Source: an uncultured Duncaniella sp. (GTDB taxonomy: Bacteria > Bacteroidota > Bacteroidia > Bacteroidales > Muribaculaceae). Taken from it: 7,287 nucleotides of DNA. The notes beneath the pieces were generated by a model. The model was not told the DNA's origin and made no database searches. It saw only the letters and a list, made by a program, of their open reading frames with translations. The stretch spans positions 1 to 7,287 of the forward strand of contig CAJTMH010000013.1 of assembly GCA_910577255.1 (NCBI GenBank), given 5' to 3'. The position numbers were made by a program, and so were the translations under genes. Shown piece after piece: positions 5,687-7,287 of this stretch (positions are counted from its first letter, which is position 1; each line of letters starts with the position of its first letter).

Positions 5687-6931
5687 ATGAAAGAAGAGAA
5701 TCTACAGCATCTCATTTCGAGATGTGAGGCTTTTCTCCGAGACTCTCGCTATGCTGCCATATCCATACGGAATAATGTCCGACGATGGAACAGTGGCATA
5801 GCACAGTATCTGAAGAGAAAGGGCCTTGACGATTATTCACCTCCTTTGGGGGATGAATATCTATGTTCCATACAGGCCCTTGGTATATATACTGAGGGAA
5901 CTGTAAACGAATATCGAAGATCTGTCCGGATGCTTAATGATATGCTTTTGCTCGGGCATATCAGAAGATCAAGCAAAGTTCCTGTGAAATATGACTTTAG
6001 CGGAGCGATTGGCATGGAAATGCTGAAGTTTATAGATTCACAGAGACGTTTGCGCAGAGCCGAAAAGACGATTGCCCATCATCAGCGCAATCTAAGCTAT
6101 TTCCTTGAATATCTGGTTCAAGGTAAGTCTCTCACACATCCTATGAAGATAACAGAAGGGGACATTGTGGCTTATATTGAAGCTTGCTCTAATAAAGTAA
6201 GCGCAAGATATTCAATCAGAATGCTTATGTCTTTCTGGTATAAGCATGGGGTAGTCGCAAATGACTTCGATGAGTTTTTTCGTGCTTTCAAAGTCAGGTG
6301 CAAAGAGAGAATCCCTTCGTTCTATTCATCTGAAGATGTCGTAAAAATCGAGGAATCCGTCAATCGCAACAGCGCTCTCGGAAAAAGAGACTATGCAATC
6401 ATCCTATTGGCTTCAAGACTCGGACTCCGTGCGTCAGATATATCCACGTTGACTTTTGATGAGATAGACTGGGAGAGCAATCTTATCAGAAAAAAGATGG
6501 TAAAGACCGGCAATTTCATAGAGTTGCCACTTCTGCCAGAGGTCGGAAATGCCATAATAGACTATCTTAAGAATGGTCGTCCGAAATCATCGGCTGTGAA
6601 TTTGTTCATACTGCACAGACCTCCATATACCTCCCTAACTGCCTATGCAGTATGCAGCCAAATAAACAGGCTGATCACACTCAGTGGAGTGAATGTCACG
6701 GGGAAGCATCATGGCCTACATTCACTCAGACACTCTCTTGCCTCGGCGCTTCTAAAACAATCAACGCCGATAGAAACCATCTCCGAGGTGCTTGGACATC
6801 AGAGTTGTCAGTCGACTATGAGCTATCTGTCCATAGACATGGAATCGCTCCGGCAATGTGCACTTGAAGTACCGCTTGTTCCGGACACATTCTATAATCA
6901 GAAAGGAGGGGTATTTTATGAGCGACACTGA
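5687..6931 (+). CDS. ritA: Tyrosine recombinase of element 2 (RitA-like)
   Basis: A 414-residue tyrosine recombinase, a diverged paralogue of the gene at 251-1501. Shared blocks include RDYA-ILLASRLGLR-SDI, GRPKS, GKHHG-HSLRHSLAS, LGHQS-TMSYL-ID and the C-terminal FYxQK. Catalytic residues are all present: R248, K273 (MVKTG), H345-x-x-R348, H371 and Y380. The N-terminal half (1-205) is much less similar to its paralogue, as expected if it reads different half-sites. The ATG at 5687 lies 38 bp behind a good promoter. It overlaps ritB by 14 bp. It is probably expressed and competent on its own, but it lacks an intact RitB partner in this window. Confidence 0.88.
   Translation: MKEENLQHLISRCEAFLRDSRYAAISIRNNVRRWNSGIAQYLKRKGLDDYSPPLGDEYLCSIQALGIYTEGTVNEYRRSVRMLNDMLLLGHIRRSSKVPVKYDFSGAIGMEMLKFIDSQRRLRRAEKTIAHHQRNLSYFLEYLVQGKSLTHPMKITEGDIVAYIEACSNKVSARYSIRMLMSFWYKHGVVANDFDEFFRAFKVRCKERIPSFYSSEDVVKIEESVNRNSALGKRDYAIILLASRLGLRASDISTLTFDEIDWESNLIRKKMVKTGNFIELPLLPEVGNAIIDYLKNGRPKSSAVNLFILHRPPYTSLTAYAVCSQINRLITLSGVNVTGKHHGLHSLRHSLASALLKQSTPIETISEVLGHQSCQSTMSYLSIDMESLRQCALEVPLVPDTFYNQKGGVFYERH
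6902..6911 (+). promoter_or_regulatory. Strong ribosome binding site for element 2 ritB
   Basis: AAAGGAGGGG sits six bases before the ATG at 6918, inside the end of ritA. It is unusually strong for this phylum. It fixes the ritB start and, by homology, supports the ritB start at 1494 in element 1. Confidence 0.65.
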
Positions 6932-7163
6932 TTATAAAAGCGTTCTGGCTCCATATATGGCTCAACTTATGGAAATGGAGCGTGCCGCAGGCGCAGTCAA
7001 CACGCATCTTCCCGGGACCTTGAAAGCCTTTGATGATTTTGCCTGCTCTTATGGCCTGAAAGACACATCTGTGAGTGAGAGTTTTATTACCGACTGGCTC
7101 AAAACAAGGATTAACGAGAGTGAAAGAACTGTCTATAACAGGGATATTCAGTTAATGGCTTGA
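6918..7163 (+). pseudogene. ritB: N-terminal fragment of RitB-like recombinase
   Basis: 81 codons from ATG 6918. The N-terminus aligns with the ritB product at 1494-2450 (SVLAPYM against SVLAAYL; ITDWLKTRIN against YDGWLEWASIN). Similarity fades after RTVYNR, and TGA follows at 7161-7163. The whole catalytic domain is missing, so the product could at most bind DNA through part of its core-binding domain. The stop lies in a short inverted repeat (7158-7173), a possible novel junction. The remainder of ritB may lie beyond the window if this is an insertion and not a deletion. Confidence 0.75.
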
Positions 7164-7287
7164 TTTATCAAGCTGAAAATGGAGCGTGGTCGCCCTATGG
7201 CGGTGCTGTTTTGATTATGAGGGCAAATTTTCAATTCTCGGCGATAAAATATGACATTTCGGACAAATAGGGATACACTGATTCGCC
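7158..7287. other. Unassigned sequence after the ritB break
   Basis: It begins with the inverted repeat GCTTGA-TTTA-TCAAGC (7158-7173) and contains a small CGCC-CTAT-GGCG hairpin (7191-7202). No similarity to RitB is seen in any frame. A minus-strand frame is open from the window edge down to about 7149 (46 codons) and a plus frame is open to about 7270, but neither is recognised. It may be the start of another inserted element or the DNA beyond a deletion. Confidence 0.4.

Larger units (their letters stand above)
5511..7157 (+). mobile_element. Partial, diverged RIT-type element, element 2
   Basis: It has the same left-end plan as element 1 (20-bp palindrome, 6 bp, half-site, 7 bp, half-site) followed by a promoter, an intact ritA and the first 81 codons of ritB. 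The half-sites differ in sequence from element 1 (TTATGAGAAG against TTATCAAAAG), and the RitA proteins are clearly related but well diverged. This is therefore a separate element and not a duplication. RitB homology is lost around 7141-7160; the right end and any ritC are not seen. Either another sequence inserted there or the 3' half was deleted. The right limit is approximate. Confidence 0.7.

Noticed and set aside
92..7157. The two recombinase regions as a Tn554-like transposon or integron
   Set aside because: Tn554 has a different gene set (a much larger TnpB and a small non-recombinase TnpC). No attC array, gene cassettes or resistance cargo are present.
7149..7286. Minus-strand frame open to the window edge
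   Set aside because: It is only 46 codons, unrecognised, and runs into ritB sequence; there is not enough to call it a gene.

Overview
The window looks like accessory DNA from a member of the order Bacteroidales. Three things support this: a PcfK/PcfJ-like gene pair of the kind found on Bacteroidetes conjugative elements, a promoter matching the Bacteroides -33/-7 form (TTG, 20 bp, TATATTTG), and mostly weak Shine-Dalgarno signals. There are no rRNA or tRNA genes and no CRISPR array.

Layout: an older minus-strand operon (5'-pcfK, pcfJ, small unknown gene-3') has been hit at both ends by plus-strand tyrosine-recombinase elements. Element 1 (about 92-3617) is a complete 'recombinase in trio' (RIT-type) element. 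It carries three overlapping or closely packed recombinase genes (ritA 251-1501, ritB 1494-2450, ritC about 2489-3520) and no other cargo. It ends in 27-bp terminal inverted repeats (25/27 identical) and sits inside the last codons of the small gene. Removing it with one copy of the 6-bp flank rejoins the gene in frame to a 94-residue protein whose last 21 codons now lie at positions 19-90. Element 2 (5511 to about 7157) is a diverged and incomplete relative. It has an intact ritA (5687-6931) and only the first 81 codons of ritB (6918-7163). Its left end coincides with the point where pcfK homology stops. The last 124 bases (7164-7287) are unassigned.

The most interesting signal is the shared but sequence-diverged architecture of the two left ends. 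Each has a perfect 20-bp AAGCTT-centred palindrome, a 6-bp spacer, a direct half-site, 7 bp, and a second half-site. The palindromes differ at four positions, and the changes are symmetric (compensatory). The '...ATAA - 6 bp - TTAT...' geometry is the same as in a XerC/XerD dif core site. Each ritA promoter also appears to carry a half-site ending one base before the -7 box, which suggests autoregulation or a link between recombination and expression.

Inferred working model: RitA, RitB and RitC are made from one coupled transcript. They bind the half-sites at the element ends and recombine across 6-bp overlap regions (AGCCAA and AGCCAT flank element 1). pcfJ is the only gene of the old operon that remains intact.
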